Under the pieces are notes generated by a model. That model was given only the letters and a program-made list of their open reading frames with translations. It was not told the DNA's origin and made no database searches. Of a DNA stretch of 64,000 nt, positions 8,603 through 16,953 are shown one piece after another; position 1 is the stretch's first letter, and every line of letters starts with the position of its first letter. This DNA is from Shimia sediminis (GTDB lineage Bacteria > Pseudomonadota > Alphaproteobacteria > Rhodobacterales > Rhodobacteraceae), in contig NZ_RYZK01000009.1 of assembly GCF_003990645.1 (NCBI RefSeq), positions 96,931 to 160,930 of the forward strand. Direction: 5' to 3'. The translations under genes and the position numbers were made by a program.

Positions 8603-10519
8603 ATGCTCCTTTTGCGTAGTTTTCTCATCGTGACATTGTTCCTTTCGGCCGCAGCCACTCTTGCTGAGCCGGAATATGTGGGAACCGACGCTTGCATCGA
8701 CTGCCATCAGGAAGAAGCCGAAGCCTGGCAAGGCTCGCACCACGACCTTGCCTGGACCGACCCCAAGGCCGACACCGTTCTTGGGGACTTTTCCGGGACC
8801 ACGTTCACGCTGAACGGGATCACCTCGCGGTTTACCACCGAAGGTGAAACCTTTGTAATCGAGAGCGATGGGCCCGATGGTGCGATGACCCGCTATCCGG
8901 TGGCCGGGGTCATTGGCGTTGCCCCGCTACAGCAGTATGCCCTGGAAACCGAAGAGGGGCGCCTGCAAAGCTTTGATGTGCCGTGGGACACGGTCCAAGG
9001 CGAATGGTTCCACATGTATCCCGATCAGGGTTTGCTGGCTGGGGACGCCTTGCATTGGACTGGTCCTTACAAGACATGGAACGCCCGGTGCGCCGAATGT
9101 CATGCGACCGATTACCAGCGCAATTACGACCCGGAAACCCGCAGCTACACCAGTACGCAAGCCGAGATCGGGGTGGGTTGCGAGGCCTGTCACGGTCCGG
9201 GCTCTGCCCATATTGCCTGGGCGAGCGACGCCCCGTGGCAACCTGCAGGTCTGAATGACCAGGGTCTGTCGGTCGACTATGCCGAGGGCAATGGAGAGGG
9301 TCTGATCCAACAATGTGCCAGCTGCCATTCGCGCCGCGAGCCCCTGCTTGGCGGCTCACCGGCTCCGGGCACGCCGTTCCACGATGCCTACCGCCTGTCG
9401 AACCTGCGCCCTGGCCTTTATCACCCGGACGGTCAAATTCTGGACGAGGTGTACGTCTATGGTTCTTTCCTGCAATCCAAGATGTACGCCCAGGGGGTCA
9501 CGTGTAAAAACTGCCATGATGTCCATTCTGCGGATCTGAAAACTGAGGGCAATGCCACCTGTACTCAGTGCCATTCCGAGGCAGGAAACGGCGATTTCCC
9601 GACCTTGAAGCTGGCGGTTTATGACGACCCATCCCACCACTTTCACTCACAGGGCAGCGAGGCCGCTGAGTGCAAGAGCTGCCATATGATCGAACGCGTC
9701 TACATGGGCATCGACGGGCGGCACGACCACTCATTCCGGGTGCCGCGCCCGGATCTGACGGTCTCAACCGGCAGCCCCAACGCCTGCAATGATTGCCACA
9801 AGGATCGCAGCCCCCAATGGGCAGACCGGCAGGTCAAGCGCTGGTATCCGCAGTCATCCCACCGTGGTCCGCATTTTGCGGAAACCTTTGCTGCCGTGGC
9901 CCGAGGGTCTGCAGACATGGGGGCCGATCTGCGGGATTTGGCGGTCTATGAAGATTTGCCAGCCATCGTGCGCGCCACCGCTTTGGAGATGCTGCAAGGC
10001 TACGCAACACCCCGGCTGGCCGATGAGCTTGCGCACCTGTTGCGTCATGACAATCCACTGATCCGTGCCAATGCTGCGGCCCTGCAATCCAGCGCACGGC
10101 CCGAAACCGCCGTGCGTCGGCTCGCGCCGCTTCTTTCCGACGACATGCGGGCTGTGCGCATCGCCACTGCGCGTGAGATGCTGAACCTTCCGTCAAATCT
10201 GCTGCCCGAGGGGAACCGCGTGGCCTTTGGACAGGCGATGCAGGACTATCAGACAGCATTGCAGACCAAACTCGACTTCCCGGAAACCCATATGCAGCTG
10301 GGCGGGATTGCGCTCGTCACGCGTAACTTCGACGGGGCATTGGCTGCATTTTCCGAAGCAGCCCTGCTTGATCCGCAAATGGTGCAGGCCTGGACGATGG
10401 TGGTGCGCCTGAACGCCGCTTTGGGTAAGCCGGACGCAGCAAAGGCCTCACTTTCAGAGGCCCTTGCCGCCAATCCCGGCGATCAGATGTTGTTGTTGCT
10501 CAGGGCGCAATTGCCCTGA
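8603..10519 (+). CDS. Octaheme c-type cytochrome with C-terminal HEAT and TPR repeats
   Basis: 638 residues with a Sec signal (MLLLRSFLIVTLFLSAAATLA). Eight CXXCH haem-binding motifs start at Cys residues 31, 163, 193, 238, 301, 320, 357 and 395 (CIDCH, CAECH, CEACH, CASCH, CKNCH, CTQCH, CKSCH, CNDCH), resembling the cytochrome c554/hydroxylamine-oxidoreductase-like multihaem group. Residues about 440-530 look like HEAT repeats and 560-638 like TPR repeats. I chose the ATG at 8603 because it begins the signal peptide; an upstream ATG at 8459 adds 48 unlikely residues. Periplasmic electron transfer or catalysis is expected; substrate unknown. It converges on soeC with a 3-base gap. Confidence 0.82.
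   Translation: MLLLRSFLIVTLFLSAAATLAEPEYVGTDACIDCHQEEAEAWQGSHHDLAWTDPKADTVLGDFSGTTFTLNGITSRFTTEGETFVIESDGPDGAMTRYPVAGVIGVAPLQQYALETEEGRLQSFDVPWDTVQGEWFHMYPDQGLLAGDALHWTGPYKTWNARCAECHATDYQRNYDPETRSYTSTQAEIGVGCEACHGPGSAHIAWASDAPWQPAGLNDQGLSVDYAEGNGEGLIQQCASCHSRREPLLGGSPAPGTPFHDAYRLSNLRPGLYHPDGQILDEVYVYGSFLQSKMYAQGVTCKNCHDVHSADLKTEGNATCTQCHSEAGNGDFPTLKLAVYDDPSHHFHSQGSEAAECKSCHMIERVYMGIDGRHDHSFRVPRPDLTVSTGSPNACNDCHKDRSPQWADRQVKRWYPQSSHRGPHFAETFAAVARGSADMGADLRDLAVYEDLPAIVRATALEMLQGYATPRLADELAHLLRHDNPLIRANAAALQSSARPETAVRRLAPLLSDDMRAVRIATAREMLNLPSNLLPEGNRVAFGQAMQDYQTALQTKLDFPETHMQLGGIALVTRNFDGALAAFSEAALLDPQMVQAWTMVVRLNAALGKPDAAKASLSEALAANPGDQMLLLLRAQLP
10501..10518. terminator. Stem-loop at the convergent ends of the octaheme cytochrome and soeC genes
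   Basis: CAGGGC and GCCCTG form a perfect 6-bp stem around GCAATT, overlapping the last codons of the cytochrome gene and lying just beyond the soeC stop. There is no T-run on either side, so it may protect 3' ends rather than terminate intrinsically. Confidence 0.4.
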
Positions 10520-10522
10520 GGC

Positions 10523-11395
10523 TCACCGCCCGTAGTAGAGCGAGACGACGTGCTTGGCCTCGGCAAAGAACAGCCAGCGGCCCGCCGTGACGCCCGCGAT
10601 ATGGGACAAAACAGCGATCAGTGCGATTGCATGAGAAAACGGCAGAACCGTTAGGCACAGAACCGGCAGGATCACTCCAAGCCCCAGCGCAATCGCGCGC
10701 AGCTTGGCACTGTGCTTGCGGGCAACCTGATAGGCCATTTCCTTGAGCAAATAGTTCTGTCCCGAATGCGGTGGCTCCAGTTGCCGCACGGTGCCTATTG
10801 ACCCCAGACCCGTTGCGCTTTCCAGCGACGCACCGGATTGGTCAAATCGTTCGTCGCCCTGACGCCATGCCAAAACCAGCACAAGCCCCAGAACAGCCAG
10901 CAGGATGGCTGCTGTGGTCATCTGCCCGGCCAACAAGGCTCCGCCCGCCAGCGCGTGGGCCAGAAACAGGACCGGCGTAAGCCGCATGTTCCAGCGCGGT
11001 ACCGTGGTTAGCTGCGCATAGATCATCGATGTCGTGAACACAGTCCCAAGGCTCAACAACGCGCCGATCCAGCCCAAGAGCGCCAGATCAACCCCTAAAA
11101 AGATGCGACCAATGGCATAAGGCGCCATGACCAACAGCGCGGCGACTGATGCCACACCTTCGCGGCTCAACCAGCTTGTGCGCCACTGGCTGAATGCCTT
11201 GATCGCGTTCGCCTTGTTGCCAAGGTGAAACGTAGCCGCCAACAGGCCGCCAACCGCCAGAGCATAGGCCAGCGCAAAGAACACGAAAGCTACGCCACCG
11301 GTCACATCCGGCATGCCAAACCCAAGGAACGCCAACAGACCAAAGCCCAATCCGCTGAGCGTGGTGAACAGAATTACAGAAGGTGCAGGATGCAT
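10523..11395 (-). CDS. soeC: Membrane anchor subunit of a DMSO-reductase-family enzyme (SoeC/DmsC-like)
   Basis: 290 residues, strongly hydrophobic, with about eight predicted membrane helices (e.g. VILFTTLSGLGFGLLAFLGF near the N-terminus and ALGLGVILPVLCLTVLPF near the C-terminus). It matches the DmsC-type quinone-interacting anchor. It should tether SoeAB to the cytoplasmic face of the inner membrane and pass electrons to the quinone pool. Its ATG overlaps the soeB stop by one base (TGATG), so translation is coupled. It is the last gene of the soeABC operon. Confidence 0.8.
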   Translation of the reverse strand: MHPAPSVILFTTLSGLGFGLLAFLGFGMPDVTGGVAFVFFALAYALAVGGLLAATFHLGNKANAIKAFSQWRTSWLSREGVASVAALLVMAPYAIGRIFLGVDLALLGWIGALLSLGTVFTTSMIYAQLTTVPRWNMRLTPVLFLAHALAGGALLAGQMTTAAILLAVLGLVLVLAWRQGDERFDQSGASLESATGLGSIGTVRQLEPPHSGQNYLLKEMAYQVARKHSAKLRAIALGLGVILPVLCLTVLPFSHAIALIAVLSHIAGVTAGRWLFFAEAKHVVSLYYGR

Positions 11396-12129
11396 CAGAG
11401 CGCCTCCAGAGCTTTATCGAGCCATTTCAGGAAACCCTTGGGCTCTTCGGATGTCGGCGCCAGCGCCATATCGGCCAACAACGTGTCTTTCTCACGGGGC
11501 GGCAGGTATTTGTTCACCGGCTTGGTGCCCATTTCCGGCATCAGGTCGACCCCACCGCGCTCGGCCACCAGTTGCGACACGGCGCTGTCCGGGTCCCCCA
11601 GATCGCCAAAGTGGCGCGCGCCTGCCGGACAGGTCCGCACACAAGCCGGCTCGCGGTCTTCTTCGGGCAGGTTTTCGTTGTAGATGCGGTCCACGCAGAG
11701 CGTGCATTTCTTCATGATGCCCGCCAACTGGTCCAACTCGCGCGCGCCATAGGGGCACGCCCAGGCACACAGACCGCAGCCCATGCAGTCATTCTCATTC
11801 ACCAGCACGATGCCGTCCTCGCCCCGCTTGTAACTCGCGCCTGTCGGGCAGACGGTCACACAAGGCGCGTCGTCACAATGCAGACAGGATTTCGGGAAAT
11901 GCACGGTCTGGGCGCAGCCCGAGGCGGGTGTCACCTCGTAAGAATGCACGCGGTTAAGGAATGTGCCCTCGGGCTCGGCCCCATAGGCATCCATGTCCGA
12001 CAGCGGCTCGCCATAGTTCGAAGTGTTCCATTCTTTGCAGTTCACCACGCAGGCGTGGCAGCCCACACAGGTGTCCAGATCAATCACAAGGCCAAGCTTT
12101 TTTTCGGTGGTTTCTGGCAGTGCGGTCAT
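11395..12129 (-). CDS. soeB: Four-cluster iron-sulfur subunit (SoeB-like)
   Basis: 244 residues with four ferredoxin-like [4Fe-4S] sites: CVGCHACVVNC (Cys21-31), CLHCDDAPCVTVCPTGA, CMGCGLCAWACPYGA and CTLC ... CVRTCPAGA. It carries electrons between the molybdopterin subunit and the membrane anchor. I placed the start at 12129 (MTALPETTEKK), where ATG overlaps the soeA TGA by one base. The open frame runs about 95 codons upstream inside soeA without family similarity. No Tat signal, consistent with a cytoplasmic complex. Confidence 0.87.
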   Translation of the reverse strand: MTALPETTEKKLGLVIDLDTCVGCHACVVNCKEWNTSNYGEPLSDMDAYGAEPEGTFLNRVHSYEVTPASGCAQTVHFPKSCLHCDDAPCVTVCPTGASYKRGEDGIVLVNENDCMGCGLCAWACPYGARELDQLAGIMKKCTLCVDRIYNENLPEEDREPACVRTCPAGARHFGDLGDPDSAVSQLVAERGGVDLMPEMGTKPVNKYLPPREKDTLLADMALAPTSEEPKGFLKWLDKALEAL

Positions 12130-15002
12130 CAGAACTCCTCCCCATAGGCGATGTCCTGCGGGCCACGACCCACCGGGGATTTGGCCGCTTTGTGGGCGGG
12201 TTCTGATGGCCCGCCCGGGGGCGCTTTTTCGATCCTGACACGCAGGTCGAACCAAGCGGCCTGACCGGTCACCGGGTCCGAGTTGGCCCAGCGTTGGCCA
12301 TCGCCTTTTTCCGGCAACAACTCGTTTATCAGGTGGTTCAACAGGAACCCCTTGGTGGCTTCGGGCGCGTCCTCGGACAGCCCCCAGGCCCCGCGCTTCT
12401 TCCCAATGGCGTTCCATGTCCAGACCGTGTCGGGGTTCAGCGCATCCATACGTGCCACCGGCACTTTGATTTTGCCGTGCACCGAGGTGACATAGGCCCA
12501 GTCGCCCTCTTCAAAGTCTTGGCTCTCCCAAATTTTGCCGGGGATGTAGAGCCGGTTCACGTTGGTGATCTGGCGCAGCCACGCATTTTGCGAGCCCCAC
12601 GAGTGATACATGTGCATCGGACGCTGTGTGAGCGCATGGATCGGGTATTCACTGTGATCCACAGCAGCGTCTTCAAAGGGCTGATACCACTCGGGCAGCG
12701 GGGTAAAGGCCGCCTTGATCCGCTCGCGCATGTTCTCGGGTGGTTGGCGATCCCCGATGCCTTCGGCCGCCCGCTGCATCTTGCGCATCGGTTCAAGGTA
12801 GAGGTTGAACACATAAGGTTGCGGCTTGTCGAAAAGGCCGATGCTGACGGCCCAGTCCTGATAACCCGCGTTCCACGGTTTGTAGAACTGTGCCGTCTCC
12901 GGCACGTGTTCGACCCAGAACCCACCGTTCTCGATGTAGCGATCCAGCTGTTCGGGGTTGACCTCGCCCCGTCCCACGCTTTTGCCATCCTTGCCACGGA
13001 AACCCGACAGCGGGCCAACTCCGGGGCGGCGTTCGTGGTTGACGATGTAGTCAGCGTAGTCGGCATACTTCTGGCTGCCATCTTCATTGACCCAACCGGG
13101 CAGACCCAGACGAGCGCCGAGATCACAGAGTGCGGATTGGAAACCTTTGACATTGCGATCCGGCTCGACCACCGGCCAGCGGATGGCATCTGCCGCAGCA
13201 TCAGCCTCGCAGATCGGGCGATCCAGTAGAGAGATACAGTCGTGCCGCTCGAGATAGGTTGTGTCCGGCAGGATCAAGTCGGCATAGCTGACCATCTCGG
13301 ACGAATAGGCATCGGAATAGATAATATGCGGGATCACATAGTCGCCGTTGTCGTCCTTGTCGGTGAGCATACGCATCACCTCGGAAGTGTTCATCGACGA
13401 GTTCCACGCCATGTTCGCCATGTAAAGGAACAAGGTATCGATCTTGTAGGGATCGCCTGCGTGCGCATTCGAGATCACCATGTGCATCAATCCGTGCACC
13501 GAGAACGGATTTTCCCAGCTGAAGGCCTTGTCGATCCGTTTCGGTGTGCCGTCATCGTCGATCAGCAGGTCCTCGGGGCCCATCGGATATCCCAAGTGCG
13601 GTCCGGGAATCGGCTGGCCCGGCTCGTCAATGCAATGCGGTTTGGGGTGCGCCTCGGGGGGCTTGGGGTACGGTGGCTTAAAGCGGAAACCGCCAGGCAC
13701 CTCTACGCTGCCCAACAAGATCTGCAGGATATGAAGTGCACGGCAGGTCTGAAACCCGTTCGAATGCGCCGAAATCCCACGCATCGCGTGAAAGCTGACG
13801 GGACGTCCGATCATCTTGTCGTGCTTTTCGCCCTTCCAGTCGGTCCATGGTTGGTCGAGCACGATCTCTTCTTCAAACGCCACACGGGCCAGTTCCGCTG
13901 CCACCGCCCGGATTTTCTCGGGAGTAAGGCCACAGCGTACGGCCACCGTTTCGGGTGCAAATTCGTCGGCCATGTATTTCTCGGCCAAAAGCTGAAGGGC
14001 CGGTCGATAGGTTTGCCCACCTTGGCGCAGGTGGCCTGCCAGATCCGGTATCACGCCCGGCATGTCATAGGCCACAGGTTTACCGGTTGCCCGATCGAGA
14101 ACCAGCGCCTTGTCATCTTCGCCCCGCAGGAACAGGCCAAAATCTTCGGCCCCCTCATCTGAGGATACAAGGAAACCAGCGTTGGTGTACCTGTAAAGAT
14201 AATTCAGATCGATTTTGCCCGCGCGCAACAATTCATGAATGACCGACAGGATGAACAACCCGTCCGTGCCCGGCGTGATACCGATCCATTCATCTGCCAC
14301 TGCATTGTAGCCTGAACGGATCGGGTTCACCCCGATGATTTTGCCACCATTGGCTTTCATACGGCCAATGCCAGCTTTGATCGGGTTGGAATCATGGTCT
14401 TCGGCAACGCCAAAAATCATGAACAGCTTGGTGCGGTCCCAATCGGGCTGCCCGAATTCCCAGAACGCGCCGCCCATCGTGTAGATGCCCGCCGCCGCCA
14501 TATTGACCGAGCAGAACCCGCCATGCGCCGCATAGTTTGGCGTGCCATAGGATTGCGCCCAAAGGCTGGTGAAACTTTGCGACTGGTCGCGGCCTGTGAA
14601 AAACGCAAGCTTTTCAGGAGTTTCGGCGCGCAATGGCCCCATCCACCCCACGGCGATGTCATAGGCCTCGTCCCAGCTGATCTCTTCAAACTCTCCAGAG
14701 CCGCGCGGACCAACGCGCTTCATAGGCGCCTTCAGGCGCGCGGGCGAATAGTGCTGCATGATCCCGGCAGAGCCCTTGGCACACAAAACGCCCTTGTTGA
14801 CAGGGTGATCTCGGTTGCCCTCGATGTATTTGACCTTGCCGTCCTGGAGATGCACGTTGATCCCACAGCGGCAGGCACACATGTAACAGGTGGTTTGACG
14901 CACCTCATCCGAGACTTTCGGTGAGGGCCGCGCCTCGATTTTTCCAAGCTTTGTCACGCCTTGGTATCCTCCCTGCCAGATCGTATCGGTGTAGCCTTTC
15001 AT
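12129..15002 (-). CDS. soeA: Molybdopterin oxidoreductase catalytic subunit, SoeA-type sulfite dehydrogenase
   Basis: 957 residues of the DMSO reductase family, expected to bind bis-MGD and a [4Fe-4S] cluster held by Cys39, Cys42, Cys46 and Cys74 (CYMCACRCG ... GVLCAKG). Cys164 in HGGFCSVNMAAAG is a plausible Mo ligand, as in PsrA/PhsA enzymes. The N-terminus (MKGYTDTIWQGG) has no twin-arginine signal, which separates it from exported Dms/Phs/Psr enzymes and fits cytoplasmic SoeABC, which oxidises sulfite to sulfate. It is the first gene of soeABC. Thiosulfate or tetrathionate reductase-like alternatives are less likely given the missing signal. Substrate not proven. Confidence 0.78.
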   Translation of the reverse strand: MKGYTDTIWQGGYQGVTKLGKIEARPSPKVSDEVRQTTCYMCACRCGINVHLQDGKVKYIEGNRDHPVNKGVLCAKGSAGIMQHYSPARLKAPMKRVGPRGSGEFEEISWDEAYDIAVGWMGPLRAETPEKLAFFTGRDQSQSFTSLWAQSYGTPNYAAHGGFCSVNMAAAGIYTMGGAFWEFGQPDWDRTKLFMIFGVAEDHDSNPIKAGIGRMKANGGKIIGVNPIRSGYNAVADEWIGITPGTDGLFILSVIHELLRAGKIDLNYLYRYTNAGFLVSSDEGAEDFGLFLRGEDDKALVLDRATGKPVAYDMPGVIPDLAGHLRQGGQTYRPALQLLAEKYMADEFAPETVAVRCGLTPEKIRAVAAELARVAFEEEIVLDQPWTDWKGEKHDKMIGRPVSFHAMRGISAHSNGFQTCRALHILQILLGSVEVPGGFRFKPPYPKPPEAHPKPHCIDEPGQPIPGPHLGYPMGPEDLLIDDDGTPKRIDKAFSWENPFSVHGLMHMVISNAHAGDPYKIDTLFLYMANMAWNSSMNTSEVMRMLTDKDDNGDYVIPHIIYSDAYSSEMVSYADLILPDTTYLERHDCISLLDRPICEADAAADAIRWPVVEPDRNVKGFQSALCDLGARLGLPGWVNEDGSQKYADYADYIVNHERRPGVGPLSGFRGKDGKSVGRGEVNPEQLDRYIENGGFWVEHVPETAQFYKPWNAGYQDWAVSIGLFDKPQPYVFNLYLEPMRKMQRAAEGIGDRQPPENMRERIKAAFTPLPEWYQPFEDAAVDHSEYPIHALTQRPMHMYHSWGSQNAWLRQITNVNRLYIPGKIWESQDFEEGDWAYVTSVHGKIKVPVARMDALNPDTVWTWNAIGKKRGAWGLSEDAPEATKGFLLNHLINELLPEKGDGQRWANSDPVTGQAAWFDLRVRIEKAPPGGPSEPAHKAAKSPVGRGPQDIAYGEEF

Positions 15003-15328
15003 AGTCCGCGTTCATAAGTCCAGAATTCCTTGCTGTACCAACCCAGATAAACGCCTTCCCGCTTCAACTCACTGGTCGGGAACTAATTTCCAACACATGA
15101 CCACCATGCTCATGGAGGGAGCCATGTAGTGACGCAGCTGCCTGAGCCGTGCCTCACCTGATCTCTTGGGGTGAGCTACAATTGGGCAGCCGTTTGCTTT
15201 GGCAAACCTGGCTTCCACGTTCCAAATCAAGATACGATCAATCGCAACTCTGTGGTGTCACGGGTTTGATCTGACCAAGGCAAGCATGCCTACGGCAAGA
15301 AAATCGGCAACCAGTGACGCAAAACACA
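15003..15328. other. Intergenic region upstream of soeABC and downstream of the IclR gene
   Basis: 326 bases without a credible gene. It must contain the soeA promoter, but no confident -35/-10 pair was recognised. Two small dyads are visible: CTCACC/GGTGAG at 15153-15175 and GTTTGC/GCAAAC at 15192-15207. Either could be a regulator site or the 3' hairpin of the IclR operon. No T-run follows them on the minus strand. Confidence 0.5.
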
Positions 15329-16135
15329 TCAAAGAAGTGTTGAACTTGGGCTTTTCGCGATTGTCCCTTTTTTCCCGCCGGAGCGAAGCTTTTGAACCGC
15401 TTCGACAAGCGCCGGGCCAATCCGCACCCGCATATCATGTTCATCAATAACGCTTGCAGCCGAACCAGCCAGAAACGCGACAGGGGCGTCCATCCCAACA
15501 GGCCAAAATGGAACGGCAACCGCAGTGATGTTTTGAGAATAGCGCGCCTCGCCCGAAACACAGGTGAATCCGGATTTTCTGACCTCGTCCATAGCGTGCT
15601 CACGCGCCAAAATGATCTCACTGGCTTGGCTGTCTTTCATCAACTTAGTGAAAATGGCCAAGCCCTCAGGATGCAATCCAGCGAGATATGCCCTCCCAGA
15701 GGAAGAGGACAGAACCGGCATGCGATACCCGACCTCCATCCAGTCGCGCCCTATGTCATCTGGTGTCCAGGTCTTGGACATCAACATTTGCACCGAGTCT
15801 TGAATGGCAATTCCAATCAGCGCACCTGTTCTGTTGGCCAACGCCTGCATGTGGGGCGTCGCCTCGTCGATGAACGTGAATGACGCACCGGCAATCTGAC
15901 CCAAAGCCAGGGCAGCCGGGCCCAGACGGTACTTGTCATTCCGCTTGCCTTGCGTGAGGTAACCGTCCGCGCACAGCGTATGGGTGAGGCGACAGACTGT
16001 TGGCTTTGGAATGCCGGTGCGCTTTGAAATATCTTGATTTCCCAGCCCATCATCACTGGGTCGAAAGGCGCGCAAAACCGCAAGCCCCCGGGCAAGGGTG
16101 GATGAAAACCGCATGTCGCGACCGGTATCCGGCAT
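15329..16135 (-). CDS. IclR-family transcriptional regulator
   Basis: 268 residues. An N-terminal winged helix-turn-helix covers about residues 10-75 (TLARGLAVLRAF, NQDISKRTGIPKPTVCRLTHTL), followed by the IclR effector-binding GAF-like domain (YRLGPAALALG ... SSSSGRAYLAGL ... ITAVAVPFWP). Its ATG overlaps the stop of the enoyl-CoA hydratase gene by one base (TGATG), so it is the last gene of the beta-oxidation operon and probably regulates it in response to a CoA ester or organic acid. The C-terminus (KKGTIAKSPSSTLL) extends slightly past the domain. Confidence 0.88.
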   Translation of the reverse strand: MPDTGRDMRFSSTLARGLAVLRAFRPSDDGLGNQDISKRTGIPKPTVCRLTHTLCADGYLTQGKRNDKYRLGPAALALGQIAGASFTFIDEATPHMQALANRTGALIGIAIQDSVQMLMSKTWTPDDIGRDWMEVGYRMPVLSSSSGRAYLAGLHPEGLAIFTKLMKDSQASEIILAREHAMDEVRKSGFTCVSGEARYSQNITAVAVPFWPVGMDAPVAFLAGSAASVIDEHDMRVRIGPALVEAVQKLRSGGKKGTIAKSPSSTLL

Positions 16136-16914
16136 CAGCGAAACACCGGTTTACGCTTTTCCAGAAAGGCGCGGATGCCCTCTGCTGCTTCGTCAGCGCC
16201 AAGCGCGTCGCACAGGGTATTGCGCTCTGCGATCAGGTGATCGTCAAAGTCAGATGTCTCTGCATCTTTCAGCAAAAATTTAATCTGCGCGATGGCCTGT
16301 TCTGGCCCCTGCCCCAGTTGACGCGCAAGATCACATGAGCGGCTCAGCACGTCGCTATCCGGCACCAGCTCACTGACCGCCCCAAGGGCATACATGCGTG
16401 CGGCATCCAGAGGTGTTCCAAGCAGAGCCATCCGCGCGGCGGTTGCCCGCGGCATTGCCTGCATTAATGCGTGGCTTGCACCACCATCGGGCGTCAGGCC
16501 GGCCTTGACATAGGCAAGAGTGAACTTTGCGCTTTCGCCCGCGACGATCAGATCGCAGGCCATTGCCAACGACAATCCCGCCCCGGCGGCACCACCTTCT
16601 ACCGCCGCAATCACGGGCTTAGGGCAGGTACGAATGGCGCGAATGATCCCGTGCAGGCCTTCGACCTTGTCACGCCGCTCGGCCACAGAGAGTTCGCGAC
16701 GCTTCTTCAAGGCGTTGAGATTGCCGCCAGAGCAAAAGAAACCACCTTCTCCGGCAAGAACGACCGCATGTATCTCTGATTGCGAAGCTGCCTGCGCCAG
16801 GCCGGAGTTGATACCTTCATAGTATTCAGGTGTGAGAGCATTGCGTTGGGACGCATTGCAATTCCAGATCGTCAGAACACCTTGCGAAACTTCGTGACGA
16901 AACCCAACGCTCAT
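16135..16914 (-). CDS. Enoyl-CoA hydratase/isomerase family protein
   Basis: 259 residues of the crotonase fold. It has the oxyanion-hole motifs GGFFCSGGNL (near residue 60) and EGGAAGAGLSLAMACDLIVA (near 105-125), then KAGLTPDGGASHALMQAMP. The usual catalytic Glu pair of hydratases is not obvious: position 2 reads GLTPDGG with Asp, as in several isomerase- or hydrolase-type members. Hydration versus isomerisation or hydrolysis is therefore open. In gene order it occupies the place of pimE after the two acyl-CoA dehydrogenase genes. Spacing to the upstream gene is 39 bases. Confidence 0.8.
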   Translation of the reverse strand: MSVGFRHEVSQGVLTIWNCNASQRNALTPEYYEGINSGLAQAASQSEIHAVVLAGEGGFFCSGGNLNALKKRRELSVAERRDKVEGLHGIIRAIRTCPKPVIAAVEGGAAGAGLSLAMACDLIVAGESAKFTLAYVKAGLTPDGGASHALMQAMPRATAARMALLGTPLDAARMYALGAVSELVPDSDVLSRSCDLARQLGQGPEQAIAQIKFLLKDAETSDFDDHLIAERNTLCDALGADEAAEGIRAFLEKRKPVFR

Positions 16915-16953
16915 CTCACGTCCAGCTCTCAGAATTGCTTCCGGCAGCCATGA

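Noticed and set aside
13242-14162. Plus-strand 306-codon open frame
   Set aside because: Antisense to soeA; no start signal and no recognisable domain.
15003-15328. Possible tRNA or small RNA in the soeA upstream gap
   Set aside because: Two small dyads only; no cloverleaf, CCA end or terminator could be built.
16135-16914. Oxepin-CoA hydrolase (phenylacetate pathway) as a specific name
   Set aside because: No paa genes accompany it and the gene order fits a pim-type operon better, so only the family name is given.
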